A stretch of 64,000 nt of DNA from Streptococcus suis S735 (GCF_000294495.1 NC_018526.1:868001-932000); one strand, 5' to 3'. Positions 39,072 through 51,159 are shown, numbered from the stretch's first letter. The notes: a model not told the origin generated them from the letters alone. Made by a program: numbers and translations.

Positions 39072-39438
39072 CCTCCCTGATTTTTAGAGAATTTTGCTAT
39101 TGAAAACGAAGAATTCTCACCCCTTACAAATCCCGTTATATCAACATTTACGAAAATGAAACTTCCATGAAAATGGACTAAAATCCTCTGATTTGGATAA
39201 AATCGACACCAATTAACACCATAAAATAGACTAGTCATCAGTAGGTCAAACTAATTTGACCTACTTTATCTTATAGATGGATAATTTATTAATCAAATTC
39301 AAAATGATAGGTCAAGTATTTTATAAATTTATCGATATAAGAAGACAAAAAAAACTAATCAATACGAGTTATTCTTCAAGAAAAAATCTTTTCAAAATTA
39401 TTTCTCTTTTAGGAAGTTCGACTTGTTGCTGATTATCT
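39072..39438. other. Gene-free stretch with two hairpins
   Basis: GAGAATT (39087-39093) and AATTCTC (39112-39118) form a weak hairpin after the zinc-ribbon gene. GTAGGTCAAA (39241-39250) and TTTGACCTAC (39255-39264) form a perfect ten-base stem with a T-rich tail on the plus strand, a likely terminator. I see no gene in the remaining A/T-rich sequence. Confidence 0.7.
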
Positions 39439-39990
39439 CTATATAAAAGCATTATATAACTCGATACAAGCCGTATATATGGACTTAATTTCTATAGCCT
39501 CAAAATAATAGTATAGAATACCAATGTCTAATCTTTCTGTTGAAAAGACCATCTCTTTATCTAAGTGAGCCAAGAGTTTGTCGCGAAGCAATTTGATTTC
39601 ATCAATATTTTTTTGTTCTTTATCAATACCCTCTTGAATGGTACTCAAAATTGATAAAAGAGATCTATCTTTGGTACTATGTCTCAACTTAGATAGAATC
39701 TTAAAAATACCATTTTTTTCTCTGACATCAAAAATTTTAGTTATACCGAAGACAACTCTATAAAATAAAGATTCATATGTTACATTTCGTACTATATCAT
39801 ATCTAATAGATGATTGCACTACTCTATCATGCCACTCATCGTTTACAATTTTTACTATTTCAAGTGCAGCAATTATTGATCCAAGTTCAAGTATCATAGT
39901 ATGAAAATGAATCATTATTTTAGAGTCATCATCTGGTAATTCATCAGCGAAATTTTTTCCTACAAAATCTTTTAAATCACAATCATTCAT
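39439..39990 (-). CDS. HEPN/AbiU2-like protein of unknown function
   Basis: The 183-residue, mostly helical, charged protein carries LLRDKLLAHLDKE (Arg136, His142). This is the R-x5-H arrangement of HEPN ribonuclease-like domains and resembles the AbiU2 phage-abortive-infection family. The match is by eye, with no alignment. It is A/T-rich and sits alone between gene-free stretches, which points to an acquired gene. No antitoxin-like partner is adjacent, so a toxin-antitoxin pair is not supported. GGTG about 12 bases before the ATG is a weak binding site. Confidence 0.6.
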   Translation of the reverse strand: MNDCDLKDFVGKNFADELPDDDSKIMIHFHTMILELGSIIAALEIVKIVNDEWHDRVVQSSIRYDIVRNVTYESLFYRVVFGITKIFDVREKNGIFKILSKLRHSTKDRSLLSILSTIQEGIDKEQKNIDEIKLLRDKLLAHLDKEMVFSTERLDIGILYYYFEAIEIKSIYTACIELYNAFI

Positions 39991-40325
39991 AAGCTAACAC
40001 CTATTTAATAAATCTTCTTACTTTTACTCAAACTGATAATTCATTCTGCTTCAAAAATATTTTCGAGATTACAAGCATATGTAATGTCCTCTCTCACTAA
40101 GTATATCATACCCCATAGGAATACATCTACTACGATTTTTGTATCGCTTTATCATCTCGTAATTAAGTCATTGATAAAGTTTTCTCAAAATACAGCTGAA
40201 CACCCTGCAACACTTAATTTAATTTTTCATAATATTAAATTAAGCAATAAACCCCACTGACTTATTCAGCCAGTGGGGTTTTTGAGTGTTTTCCGTAGAA
40301 TATTTAAATTACTTAACTATGGTAT
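39991..40325. other. Gene-free stretch with the lac operon terminator
   Basis: AAACCCCACTG (40249-40259) and CAGTGGGGTTT (40271-40281) form a strong terminator for the lac operon arriving from the right. It has T-rich tails on both strands. CTTAATTTAAT (40213-40223) and ATTAAATTAAG (40234-40244) form a second perfect 11-base stem. The rest, to 39991, shows nothing recognisable. Confidence 0.8.
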
Positions 40326-41219
40326 TTACTCAATAATAATATCAAAATATTTTGTATCAACCTCTTTTGGAGCGACGTAACTAATATTTCGTTTGGCATT
40401 GAATATGTCAGATTCTTCCAGTGATGTAGAGAGTCCGCTCCATGGTTCTAATGCGATAAAGGGACTCTGATTTGTAGTTGACCAAATCACTAAATATGGA
40501 AAATCATCAAATGCAATCGAAAGTTTCTTCTGATGATTTTTTGATTTCAAGGTTACCTTTCGTGATGCTAATTGATCCAATGTTATGGCATCATACTCAA
40601 ACAGTTTATAGGACAAGTCCAAGGTCTTCTGATTTTCCAAGAATGGCCGGCGATCTCGCAGATCAAGTAAGCCAGTTTCTGGAAAACTTCTAGGTACTGT
40701 ACAAGATTCTACTTTTTCAAATTCTAAATAATAGTCTTCATAACTCTCACCATCCAACAAGGGACAATTAAAACCTGGGTGACCCCCAATAAAGTAAGGT
40801 AGCTTTCTATGTCCCTCAAGGTTTTTCACCCGATATTCAATTCGAATTGTTTTGCCAAATAGTGAGTAGTTAATAGAAAGTTCAAATTCAAAAGGGTAAT
40901 TTTTTACGGTTTCTTCGTTTGATGAAATAGAAAATTCTAAAGAGTTTTCAGTACTTTTTACATTTTTGAACAGCATTTTTCTCACAAGTCCATGCCTTGG
41001 AATTGTGCCTGTAAATGTCGGTCTTTCTGCAGGTTCATAGATAGCCCAATCATTTCGTAAACTTCCACAAATCGGAAATAGAACTGGTGCTTGACCGCTC
41101 CAATAGGTCGGTTCTCCTTGCCAAAGATATTCGATACCATCCTTGTCTTTAATAGAAATAATTTGCCCACCTAATTCAGAAAATTGTACTGTTAAGTTCT
41201 CATTTTTTAATTCGAGCAT
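40326..41219 (-). CDS. lacX: Aldose 1-epimerase-family protein LacX
   Basis: The 297-residue protein has the galactose mutarotase fold, with FPICGSLRND and GTIPRHGLVR carrying the conserved His, and later GGHPGFNCPL. LacX is the usual last gene of streptococcal and lactococcal lac operons. Its exact substrate is not known. It follows lacG by 64 bases. Confidence 0.88.
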   Translation of the reverse strand: MLELKNENLTVQFSELGGQIISIKDKDGIEYLWQGEPTYWSGQAPVLFPICGSLRNDWAIYEPAERPTFTGTIPRHGLVRKMLFKNVKSTENSLEFSISSNEETVKNYPFEFELSINYSLFGKTIRIEYRVKNLEGHRKLPYFIGGHPGFNCPLLDGESYEDYYLEFEKVESCTVPRSFPETGLLDLRDRRPFLENQKTLDLSYKLFEYDAITLDQLASRKVTLKSKNHQKKLSIAFDDFPYLVIWSTTNQSPFIALEPWSGLSTSLEESDIFNAKRNISYVAPKEVDTKYFDIIIE

Positions 41220-41283
41220 ATAAACTGCCTCCCTTATATGAAAACAAGGATGCTAACTTGAGCTAGGCATCCTTGTATTAGTT

Positions 41284-42828
<1,545 letters not shown>

Positions 42829-42934
42829 TCAAGGCGTTTTTTTGAGGGAATACTGACTGTATTTTGAAAAAAACTAACGATGAGTAGCTGAAAAACTAGC
42901 CTTAGATGGAAGTGCTGAACTGTGAATATAGGTT

Positions 42935-44614
42935 CTAAAACTGTTGTTTGACAAAGTCAAGAGCACCTTGACCATCTCGTGTGAGTTTAATGTATTGAGC
43001 CCCTTCAGTTTTGGCAAGTTTAATACCCAATGCATCGGTTTCTTGTTTAATGTCATCGTAGTTTGATGCTACTTGAGGTGCAAGGATGACTAATTGATAC
43101 TCTGGCAAAATCTCACGGTGCGCCCCATAGCTTCCTGCTGTAGCTGTAACTGGAACACCATATTCTTTTGCAGCTTTAGTTAGAGCGTTGGCAAGTAATC
43201 CACTTGTACCACCCCCTGCACAAAGTACCAAAACATTAGTTTGTTCAGAAATTTCGGTTTCGACTGCAGCCTTTTCAAGAATAGCATCCGCCTTGGCAGT
43301 ATTAAAATTAGCTGCCACTTTCTCTTTCAAGCTATTTTCAACTTTCCCTGATTGTTCTTCAGCAAGAATTTGCTCATCATAAACTTTCAAGAATGGATAA
43401 TAGATAAGTACATCGACAAATACCAACAAAATAGCTAGTGCAAAGGCAAGTGGAGCAAAGTTTGTTCCCATTACAATCCCCAATGGTCCTGGAGTTGTCC
43501 ATGGCAAGTTAACGCTGAAACTGTTCATTTTTAGCGTATCAACAAAGAATTTGAAAATCCATACGTTAGCAATTGGAGCTAAGATGAATGGAACAAAGAA
43601 TACTGGGTTGAGTACAAGTGGCGCACCGAACAAGATCGGTTCGTTTACACCAAAGAAAGTTGGAACAACTGAAGCACGTCCAATTGCTTTATTTCGTTTA
43701 GACTTAGTCAACCACATAAACATGAATGGCACAACCAAGGTAGCACCTGTACCACCCATAGTCACGATAAACATTTGAGTACCTGAAGTCAGGATTTTGT
43801 CCGCATGTTGACCGGCTTGTAAAAGCTGGAAGTTGGTTTCAATATTAGCATAAGTAATGGCTGCAATTGCTGGTTCCACAATAGATGGACCATGAATCCC
43901 TACAAACCAGAACAAAGCATAGGCACCAAAGATAATTGTAATACCAACATAACCATCTGCAGCTGTAAACAGAGGCTCAAATAATTTCAGAATCGCCTCA
44001 GCAACGTTTGTTCCAAGGAATTGACGTGTCACAAGATCAATTCCATACAAGACAAAGATAGACAATGCATATGGAATCACATCTTTAAATGCCTGGGATA
44101 CATTCGGTGGAACTTCGTCTGGCATACGAATAGTGACATTGTTTTTCACACAGACCTTATAGATATTAACCGTAATGAAGGCTGCTAGAAAGGCTGTCAA
44201 AAGTCCCTTAGTTCCCATGTAACCATTGGCAAATCCACCTTCAATACCATCAGAAGCCAGTAATAAGAAACCTGAAATTGAGGCAATCATGGTTGAAATG
44301 AAGTTAATCTGATTGGTTTTTGGCAATTGACGGTTAAACGCATCTGTTAAAGATTTTGCGGTCGTTCCTGCAACTAAGACAGCTACAATACCCATTGTAT
44401 AACCGTAAGGTTTCATGATAGCTGCAACTGCTTCATCTGACCAAGTAAAACCAAAGATATTAGGAACAAAAGCCACCAATAGAAAGATACTTGAGAACAA
44501 GATAACCGGCATGGCAGCAATAAAACCATCACGGATAGCCCTTAAATAAGGGTTTCTCGAAATCTTTTCAAAGAAAGGCTTCCCTTTCTCAATGAATTCA
44601 ATCAATTTATTCAT
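42935..44614 (-). CDS. lacE: Lactose PTS permease, EIIBC component
   Basis: LacE imports and phosphorylates lactose. The 559-residue protein has an N-terminal EIIC membrane domain (about 1-410) and a C-terminal EIIB domain with the phospho-acceptor Cys465 in LCAGGGTSG. It shares one base with the lacF stop. Confidence 0.96.
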   Translation of the reverse strand: MNKLIEFIEKGKPFFEKISRNPYLRAIRDGFIAAMPVILFSSIFLLVAFVPNIFGFTWSDEAVAAIMKPYGYTMGIVAVLVAGTTAKSLTDAFNRQLPKTNQINFISTMIASISGFLLLASDGIEGGFANGYMGTKGLLTAFLAAFITVNIYKVCVKNNVTIRMPDEVPPNVSQAFKDVIPYALSIFVLYGIDLVTRQFLGTNVAEAILKLFEPLFTAADGYVGITIIFGAYALFWFVGIHGPSIVEPAIAAITYANIETNFQLLQAGQHADKILTSGTQMFIVTMGGTGATLVVPFMFMWLTKSKRNKAIGRASVVPTFFGVNEPILFGAPLVLNPVFFVPFILAPIANVWIFKFFVDTLKMNSFSVNLPWTTPGPLGIVMGTNFAPLAFALAILLVFVDVLIYYPFLKVYDEQILAEEQSGKVENSLKEKVAANFNTAKADAILEKAAVETEISEQTNVLVLCAGGGTSGLLANALTKAAKEYGVPVTATAGSYGAHREILPEYQLVILAPQVASNYDDIKQETDALGIKLAKTEGAQYIKLTRDGQGALDFVKQQF

Positions 44615-44931
44615 TACTTATCACCTCGTTTGTAAAGTTCAATCATATGACTCATCATATCTTTCAATAACAACGTTGTCATGAGATGGTCTTGACCATG
44701 CATGAGCGTCACACTAAAGGCTAAATCCTCACCAGCCGCTTCTTTCTGCAACAAACTTGTCTGAGCATGGTGGGCTTCAACAATACAAGCATTGGCCGCT
44801 TCAACTAGTTCTTCTGCTTTTGCATAATCACCTTTTTGAGCAGCAGCCAGTGCCTCCATCAAACGAGAACGAGCATCACCAGCGAATGCAACAATCTCAA
44901 AACCTAATAACGTAATTTCTTCTCTGTTCAT
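44614..44931 (-). CDS. lacF: Lactose PTS EIIA component
   Basis: The 105-residue EIIA passes phosphate from HPr to LacE. The active-site His is residue 78 in [10 protein letters not shown]. It lies between lacT and lacE with AGGAGG upstream. Confidence 0.96.
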   Translation of the reverse strand: MNREEITLLGFEIVAFAGDARSRLMEALAAAQKGDYAKAEELVEAANACIVEAHHAQTSLLQKEAAGEDLAFSVTLMHGQDHLMTTLLLKDMMSHMIELYKRGDK

Positions 44932-44962
44932 AATATGAACCTCCTTTTAAAATTGAATTGAT

Positions 44963-45796
44963 TTACAATAACCGTTGAATATGTAACACAATATAGAACC
45001 TTTCACTATCATTTACTGGCTCATCAACCAATGATGTAATCATCTCAAAAATCTGACTTCCAACCTGATGGGCTCTTGGATTCTGGAGCTTGATGTACTG
45101 TTCCAAACTAGCAATCGATTCATTTGACTGATGGGATCTATCTAAGTAATTCAGAAAATAGGACAAATGAATCATAAAGCGATCATAAAAATTGCTATTT
45201 TCTTTTGAGCGTCTAATCCCATTATCTATCAAAATTTGTTCAACCTCAGCAATAATTTTCTTACTGATATCATGTTCTTCACTTGTGGGATGAATTGTTT
45301 CACCTTTTGCATTGATTAAGTGAAGTGCAATTTTACCAATCTCATCATTTGGAAAATCATTTAGCAACTTTTCACGAAACATAGCTAAGGCTTCACGCGC
45401 CATTTTATATTCCAATGGATATTCGGCTGAAATATTGGGTAGCCTACTTTCTTGATAGGTATTCTTTAAAACCGCCTGATATGCACAATAGATATGATCT
45501 GTCAGTGTCACATATAGATATTCTTGTACAGGGTAATGATAAGTTTCTACTAGATGATTAATAACCGTGTAGGTTGCCGAAATAAAATCTAATGGAATAT
45601 CTTTTAATAAGGTTAGAAAATTTTCTTTGGCTTCATCATTTTTTAGCGAAAAGATATTTTCTATCTTGTCCTTAATAATTAAATCCCCTTTCTTCTTTTG
45701 AAAGGTTATACCTAATCCCATCACGACTGCCTGTTCCCCATGTTCATTTTTCACCAGGGCAGCGTTATTATTTAGTGACTGTATAATCCTAAACAT
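44963..45796 (-). CDS. lacT: BglG-family transcription antiterminator
   Basis: The 277-residue protein has an N-terminal CAT RNA-binding domain (1-55: MFRIIQSLNNNAALV) and two PRD domains, in which PTS enzymes phosphorylate conserved histidines. When lactose is being imported, LacT should bind the RAT in its own leader and allow transcription into lacFEGX. GGAGGG lies before the start. Confidence 0.93.
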   Translation of the reverse strand: MFRIIQSLNNNAALVKNEHGEQAVVMGLGITFQKKKGDLIIKDKIENIFSLKNDEAKENFLTLLKDIPLDFISATYTVINHLVETYHYPVQEYLYVTLTDHIYCAYQAVLKNTYQESRLPNISAEYPLEYKMAREALAMFREKLLNDFPNDEIGKIALHLINAKGETIHPTSEEHDISKKIIAEVEQILIDNGIRRSKENSNFYDRFMIHLSYFLNYLDRSHQSNESIASLEQYIKLQNPRAHQVGSQIFEMITSLVDEPVNDSERFYIVLHIQRLL

Positions 45797-45825
45797 ATAT
45801 CCCTCCTATATTTTTAAGCAAAAAA

Positions 45826-45959
45826 AGACTACAAACAAACCGAGAATATCCTACTCTCAAATCCATTTGTAGTCTTGCCTAATCGAATTAGTTACAATCC
45901 ACTCTATTCTTGCTGATGAGATTATTATAGCATATTCTCAGAAAATGTAAACCCTTTCT
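45826..45959 (-). promoter_or_regulatory. lacT promoter, cre-like site, RAT and terminator
   Basis: TTTACA, 16 bases and an extended TATAAT form the promoter (near 45927-45953). TGTAAACCCTTTCT (45946-45959) is a cre-like site at the -35. The RAT (45871-45900) begins GGATTGTAACTAATTCG. It shares five bases with the terminator stem AGACTACAAA (45826-45835)/TTTGTAGTCT (45866-45875), so only one structure can form. LacT binding to the RAT prevents termination. Confidence 0.9.
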
Positions 45960-45984
45960 TTTAAGAAAATGGTTATTTTTTCAA

Positions 45985-46962
45985 TTATTTTTCTAGCCAA
46001 GAAGTTGCTGTTTGAGACAAGACTACATCAAGTCCCTCGATATTTTCACGACCAACAGTTCGTAACCATTCACGCGCAGCTTCTTCACCATGTTCAATAT
46101 AGACTGGCACAACACCCGCCCATGTTGCACGACCACAAAGAACACCGTTAAATTTAGCACCTGCTTCATGTGCAAACACTAGTGTATCTTGGAAGAGTTT
46201 TGCAGAAACACCTGCACTTAGATAAATATAAGGCAAATGAGTTGATGCTTCTTGTTGACGGAAATATTCGGCTGCTTCTTCTTTTGTATAAACGACTTCC
46301 CCTGTTCCAAAGCCTTCTACAAAATTCATGTTCACAGGTACTTCTACCTTGAGAACATCCACTCCAAATCGTTCGTCCGAAAATACCTTCATAGCCTCAT
46401 TTACTTTTCGAGGTTTGACTTTTGCAAATTCCACACTGGCATTGTCTTCAATCGTTTCATCGTAGCTCAAAATTTCCAAAAAGAATGGCAAACCTTCTGC
46501 CTGACATTCTGAACCTAAGCGTTCAATATAGGCATGTTTTTGAAGATTGACGTATGGATCCCCATCAACGTCATAGTAGAGTAGAAACTTAATCGCATCT
46601 GCCCCTTCTTCTTTTAGTCGTTTTACAGACCACTCTACTAGGCAATCTGGTAATCGACTAGTAGAGCTGGTATCATAGCCAGTTTTTTCATAAGCTAAAA
46701 GTAGACCACATTGTTCATCGCGGGCGCGCGATGCTGGCAAACCAAATTCAGGGTCTAACAGAATTGAGGAAGAAAACTGTGTTAATTCTTCTGAAACTAG
46801 TTTCTTTAGTTCTTCCATCTGCTCCACAGTAGGTTCTTCTGTCTGATGTTTTGCCATCATTCTTTTCAGGGCTCCACGTTGGTCAAAAGCTAAAGCTGAA
46901 ATAATACCTGCTTCATTGCTTACTTTTTCCATGTATTTTCTTTTATCTGCTGTTACTACCAT
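45985..46962 (-). CDS. lacD: Tagatose 1,6-diphosphate aldolase
   Basis: LacD splits tagatose 1,6-bisphosphate into glyceraldehyde 3-phosphate and dihydroxyacetone phosphate. The protein is 325 residues from ATG 46962, the usual length, starting [14 protein letters not shown], then [14 protein letters not shown], and the Schiff-base Lys lies in the DVLKVEVP motif. GAGG precedes this ATG. It starts at the lacC stop. Confidence 0.95.
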   Translation of the reverse strand: MVVTADKRKYMEKVSNEAGIISALAFDQRGALKRMMAKHQTEEPTVEQMEELKKLVSEELTQFSSSILLDPEFGLPASRARDEQCGLLLAYEKTGYDTSSTSRLPDCLVEWSVKRLKEEGADAIKFLLYYDVDGDPYVNLQKHAYIERLGSECQAEGLPFFLEILSYDETIEDNASVEFAKVKPRKVNEAMKVFSDERFGVDVLKVEVPVNMNFVEGFGTGEVVYTKEEAAEYFRQQEASTHLPYIYLSAGVSAKLFQDTLVFAHEAGAKFNGVLCGRATWAGVVPVYIEHGEEAAREWLRTVGRENIEGLDVVLSQTATSWLEK

Positions 46963-46963
46963 A

Positions 46964-47897
46964 TTATACCTCTTCAACTTCGATTTGAGAATACAACGAT
47001 TCTGCATTTTCTAAATTGACGTAACCTGTCTGTTCTTCCTGAGCATTTAACATGCCTAAAACATTAGCATTTTTTAATAATTCTGCTTCAGGTAAAGCAT
47101 GTACCAAACCTGCTGCAATACCTGCAACAGTTGAATCTCCTGATCCTACTGGATTGACAACTTTGATTTTTGGAATTCTGACACGATAGAACTTGTCATT
47201 GTGCTTGGCAAAAGCCCCCTTTGCTCCTAATGAGACGACTATCCAATCAATTCCTTGGAAAAGTTGATCAGACAAAACTGATTTCAACTCTTGAATATCA
47301 TCAGTAACTTCTTTACCAATCAGTTGTGATAACTCTTCTGTATTCGGCTTAATAACTGTCGGCTTCTGCTGGCTTTCTAAAACGTTTTTCAGCGCCTCAC
47401 CAGAACAATCCAAAACAACAGCTACACCGTATTTTTTACAAAGTTCTACAATCTCAACATAATAATTGCTAGCAAGTCCCTTAGGCAAACTTCCTGAAAT
47501 GACAACTACATCTACATTGTTCAGGACGATTTCAAGGTGTTCTATAAAATTCAAGGCTTCATGTTCTTGAATAATTGGGCCTTGTTCTAAAATCTCCGTC
47601 TGTTTGCCATCATGAAGAATCGCAATGCAATTACGTGTTTCGCTCCCAATTTCCACAAAGGAATTTTTAATATCATTTCGAGTGAGTTGTTTCTTTACAT
47701 AACTTCCAATCTCACCACCAATAAAACCAGTAGCCACTATATCTTCACCAATTTGTTTCAAAACTCGTGTGACATTGAGCCCCTTGCCTCCAGCTGTTTT
47801 TTGAACTTTTTTCTACTCGATTGACCGTATCCAAATGAAAGGTATCCAAGTGATAGGCAATATCAACCGACGGATTTAAAGTGATTGTCAAAATCAT
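46964..47897 (-). pseudogene. lacC: Tagatose-6-phosphate kinase with a one-base frameshift
   Basis: The reading frame starts at ATG 47897 behind AGGAGG, giving [20 protein letters not shown] and VNRVEK. It then leaves frame in one of two A6 runs (47797-47812 on this strand). Beyond them the [13 protein letters not shown] motif and the rest of the 310-residue kinase (ending QIEVEEV) continue in another frame. The total of 934 bases is one more than a whole number of codons, so one extra base explains everything. All later motifs, including the [12 protein letters not shown] site, are intact. It could be a true mutation, slippage-prone switching or a sequencing error. Confidence 0.87.
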
Positions 47898-47906
47898 GTG
47901 AGCCTC

Positions 47907-48425
<519 letters not shown>

Positions 48426-48448
48426 TTATTCTCCTTTGTTTACAACCA

Positions 48449-48871
48449 TTAACACATTTTATTTAGCATATCGACACGAATTTGGTGACGGCCACCATCA
48501 TACTCACCTTCAACAAATCCTTTAACGATATTTTTAGCAATTCCTTCTCCTACAATCTCACTACCGATTGTAATAATACGCGAATTGTTGTGTCCTCTTG
48601 TCATATAGGCAGAGCGTTCGTCTGAAACTTCTGCAACGATCATGCCTTTGACTTTAGTTGCGGTCATAAATGGACCAACGCCATAAGCATCAATCACAAT
48701 GCCAAGATTTCCTTCCTGTTGATTAACTTCTGCAACTACTGCCAAAGTTGTATCAACAAAATCACTTCCATCACTGACATCTTTAAAGTCATATGATTTT
48801 TCTAGCAAATAATCTTTAATAACGTCTTTTAGTTTTGAGCCCGCTGGATCAGCACCGATAATGATTGTCAT
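48449..48871 (-). CDS. lacA: Galactose-6-phosphate isomerase subunit A
   Basis: The 140-residue partner of LacB has the RpiB-like start [13 protein letters not shown] and a shortened core ([14 protein letters not shown]) lacking the active-site Cys seen in LacB. It is first in the lacABCD unit, directly after the lac promoter. Confidence 0.94.
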   Translation of the reverse strand: MTIIIGADPAGSKLKDVIKDYLLEKSYDFKDVSDGSDFVDTTLAVVAEVNQQEGNLGIVIDAYGVGPFMTATKVKGMIVAEVSDERSAYMTRGHNNSRIITIGSEIVGEGIAKNIVKGFVEGEYDGGRHQIRVDMLNKMC

Positions 48872-48941
48872 AACTTATCTCCTAACAAAAATAGAAAGTT
48901 GTAGCCATATTTGGCAGAAAATCTTTGTTTTGCAAAACTTA

Positions 48942-49036
48942 GAAAAGCGTTTTCGCTTTTTATGTTTAAATTATACAACCAAACAAACACAAAGTCAACA
49001 TATTTTATTTTATTTTTGTTTGTTTTTTTCGTATAC
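48942..49036 (-). promoter_or_regulatory. lacA promoter with cre-like site and likely LacR operator
   Basis: TTGACT (48993-48998), 17 bases, TATAAT (48970-48975) on the minus strand. A cre-like CGAAAACGCTTTTC lies just downstream (48942-48955). TTGTTTGT...AACAAACAA-type inverted repeats near 49012-49042 and TGTTTGTTTGG inside the spacer are candidate LacR sites. Confidence 0.78.
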
Positions 49037-49043
49037 AAACAAA

Positions 49044-49067
49044 AAACCAACATTTCTCTGTTGGTTT
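49044..49067 (-). terminator. lacR terminator
   Basis: AAACCAACA (49044-49052) pairs with TGTTGGTTT (49059-49067), followed by a T-run on the minus strand. It separates lacR from the lacA promoter. Confidence 0.9.
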
Positions 49068-49075
49068 TGATAACT

Positions 49076-49843
49076 TTATGATTTTGTAGAAATAATTTCA
49101 ATGTGATTACTTAATAATTGGTAATTTTCATCCTTTGCATTCATATCTGTCACTAGAGCAGTTGCATCATTCAAATCACAAAAAGAAGTAAAATCATCTT
49201 TTCCAATTTTCGTGGCATCCAGCAGTAGATATTTTTCTAAAGAATGTTTAATGGCAATATTTTGCGTATAGGCTTCCGCTAGGGTAGAGGTCATGACATC
49301 AGTTCCCTTAAGTCCGTTACCTGAAAAGAAAATCTTGCTGAATCGCATTTTTTCTAAACTTGTATTGGTAATTTCTCCTACAAAAGATTCTGTCACTTGC
49401 CGATATTCTCCTCCAAGGAGAAAGACTTGAAAATCCTCTGTCTTCTTTTGTGATAGGATAGTAAAAACAGGCATACAATTTGTGATGACAGTTAGGCGAA
49501 GATTTTTAATGGCCTCAGCCAGAAAGGCCACTGTTGTTCCTGGACCTAAAAATACCGTGTCTCCATCTTCTATCAGTTGTGCAGCCCTTTCCGCTATCTC
49601 TTGCTTGGCTTCCTTATTCTGAATGTGTTTCTCAGAATGGGAATATTCTCGATATTGAAAAGCCTTATTACTTCTAGCACCGCCATGAATTTTTGTTAAG
49701 ACACCTTGCTCTTCCAATTCAATGAAATCACGTCGAACAGTCATATCAGTAACATTTAGCAATTCTACTATCTCAGAAATTCGAACTGTGCCTTTTTTGT
49801 TTACCAATCGTGTAATTTCTTCTAGTCGTTCTCGTTTATTCAT
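49076..49843 (-). CDS. lacR: DeoR-family lactose operon repressor
   Basis: The 255-residue protein has an N-terminal DeoR helix-turn-helix (about 17-55: [20 protein letters not shown]) and a sugar-phosphate sensor domain with [12 protein letters not shown]. LacR releases DNA when tagatose 6-phosphate accumulates, which here depends on LacA and LacB. An extended -10 (TG-A-TATAAT) lies about 33 bases before the start. Confidence 0.94.
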   Translation of the reverse strand: MNKRERLEEITRLVNKKGTVRISEIVELLNVTDMTVRRDFIELEEQGVLTKIHGGARSNKAFQYREYSHSEKHIQNKEAKQEIAERAAQLIEDGDTVFLGPGTTVAFLAEAIKNLRLTVITNCMPVFTILSQKKTEDFQVFLLGGEYRQVTESFVGEITNTSLEKMRFSKIFFSGNGLKGTDVMTSTLAEAYTQNIAIKHSLEKYLLLDATKIGKDDFTSFCDLNDATALVTDMNAKDENYQLLSNHIEIISTKS

Positions 49844-49963
49844 GTTTAATCCTTTGTTGTTTTTTTACATTATATCAAAAATAAACAAGAATATGTTGGA
49901 ATTTTGAACATTATTTTAAATGATAATTACAACTTTATTATGAGAGCAATCTTCGCGAGCAGG

Positions 49964-50006
49964 TTTTGCGCAGTTCGCAAAACATCGGTTCGTTAGAACC
50001 GACTGC
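49964..50006. repeat. Nested hairpins left of the mobile-element remnant
   Basis: TTTTGCG (49964-49970)/CGCAAAA (49976-49982) and CGGTTC (49986-49991)/GAACCG (49996-50001) stand side by side. GCAGT (49970-49974) and ACTGC (50002-50006) could close a larger stem in place of the first. There is no T-run of note. It may be part of an attachment or recombinase-binding region. Confidence 0.6.
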
Positions 50007-50121
50007 AAGGAAAAAAGAAAGCATTGAGTTAATCCACACTCATCGTACACTCCATAACTATTCAGGTTCATAGCATTGTTTTGCAAAATGGGTTTCAATT
50101 AACATTTCGCCAGAACAGTTA

Positions 50122-50877
50122 ATGGCATTAGGTAATGTTGAAAAAGATACGGAAGGTTGGATAGAACTTATCAATCAATACTTACAATATTGTATAGAGA
50201 TTGGTTTAAGTCCATATACACAAGCTACCTACAAAGTAGCATTGGCCAAAGTTCTCGGAGTTTCCTCAACTAATTTCATCGCTACACAACCACGTACTCG
50301 TGCGAATCGTATGAACAATCGTGTATTACATAAAGACTATCGTTTATCCAACAAAAATAACGACTACTGGCATAAAGTAGTTACCTCGACAGGCTTACGC
50401 AAAAGTGAATTAATCCACGTCACTGGCGATGCTCTGCAACGCGGCCGTGATGGCCGTTGGTATTTAAATTTAGCCGGCCATAAGCATCACACAAAAGGAC
50501 GCAGAGATCGCTGGTCTCCAATCATGGCCACTAGTCAAGAGGAGGAAGAGTGGTTAGTCGCTATTTTCCAACGAGCAGGAAAAAAGAAAGTCTTTCATGT
50601 TCCCAAAGATTTAATCCTCGACGATTTTGATGGAAAGAAAGTTCCAACAGCATTAAAGTCACACAAATATCCTGCAGAGTATGCAGAGCGTGTTTATCGC
50701 AGTGTAGCACGCGAAATTTCCAAGATTAGAAATCGTAAAGAAATTATCCATCTGCGTAAAGAGTTAGTTGGCATCTCGCTCGACAGAAAAGCTTGTAAAA
50801 TTGTAACAAAGGCTCTGGGACACAATAGACCAGAGGAATTTCCACATTCCTATGCTTATATTTTATTGAAACGTTAG
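50122..50877 (+). CDS. Tyrosine-recombinase-like protein, possibly truncated
   Basis: The 251-residue protein has TGLRKSEL (box I Arg), then a beta-hairpin-like GHKHHTKGRRDRWSPI, and near the end ALGHNR...SYAY, which resembles box II with the tyrosine. A clear HxxR motif is not obvious. The frame stays open for 17 codons upstream of the ATG, with no other ATG and no good ribosome binding site, so the true N-terminus may be lost. It starts the element remnant next to lacR. Confidence 0.55.
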   Translation: MALGNVEKDTEGWIELINQYLQYCIEIGLSPYTQATYKVALAKVLGVSSTNFIATQPRTRANRMNNRVLHKDYRLSNKNNDYWHKVVTSTGLRKSELIHVTGDALQRGRDGRWYLNLAGHKHHTKGRRDRWSPIMATSQEEEEWLVAIFQRAGKKKVFHVPKDLILDDFDGKKVPTALKSHKYPAEYAERVYRSVAREISKIRNRKEIIHLRKELVGISLDRKACKIVTKALGHNRPEEFPHSYAYILLKR

Positions 50878-50965
50878 GAAACATTGTACATTTTTCAAAA
50901 ATCAAGCCTCGATTTGTTGCACATGTGGCATAATACTTATATCTAGAAAATGAAAGGAATTTTAT

Positions 50966-51154
50966 ATGTTACCTCAAAATAATTCTCCTCTTCTGTTAAA
51001 TAGACAACAAGTAGCGGAACTACTTGGAATAGATCCTAAATCATTTGGTAAGTACATTAGAAGTCACCCAGACTTTCAATGCTTTATGGTGGGAAAACAA
51101 GAGCGCTATTTGAAGTCAAAACTGGTTAAATTTATTGAAAGCCACTGCGATTGA
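50966..51154 (+). CDS. Excisionase-like small DNA-binding protein
   Basis: The 62-residue protein has a MerR/excisionase-type helix-turn-helix: LLNRQQVAELLGIDPKSFGKYI. Such proteins steer the adjacent integrase toward excision. GAAAGG precedes the ATG at 50966. A long hairpin separates it from the integrase. Confidence 0.75.
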   Translation: MLPQNNSPLLLNRQQVAELLGIDPKSFGKYIRSHPDFQCFMVGKQERYLKSKLVKFIESHCD

Positions 51155-51159
51155 CGGAT

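Noticed and set aside
39439..39990. Toxin-antitoxin pair around the HEPN-like gene
   Set aside because: No second short gene lies within several hundred bases on either side.
47797..47812. Programmed -1 frameshifting in lacC
   Set aside because: The A6-G heptamer is not in phase for a -1 slip, and the shift needed is +1 (one base to be skipped). Mutation or transcriptional slippage fits better.
49980..50010. GGTTCG...GAACC resembling a tRNA T-arm
   Set aside because: No acceptor, D-arm or anticodon stem can be folded around it, so it is treated as a simple hairpin.
48927..50091. TTGTTTTGCAAAA found both before lacA and before the recombinase gene
   Set aside because: The 13-base A/T-rich palindrome can occur by chance; the surroundings differ and no third copy was noticed.
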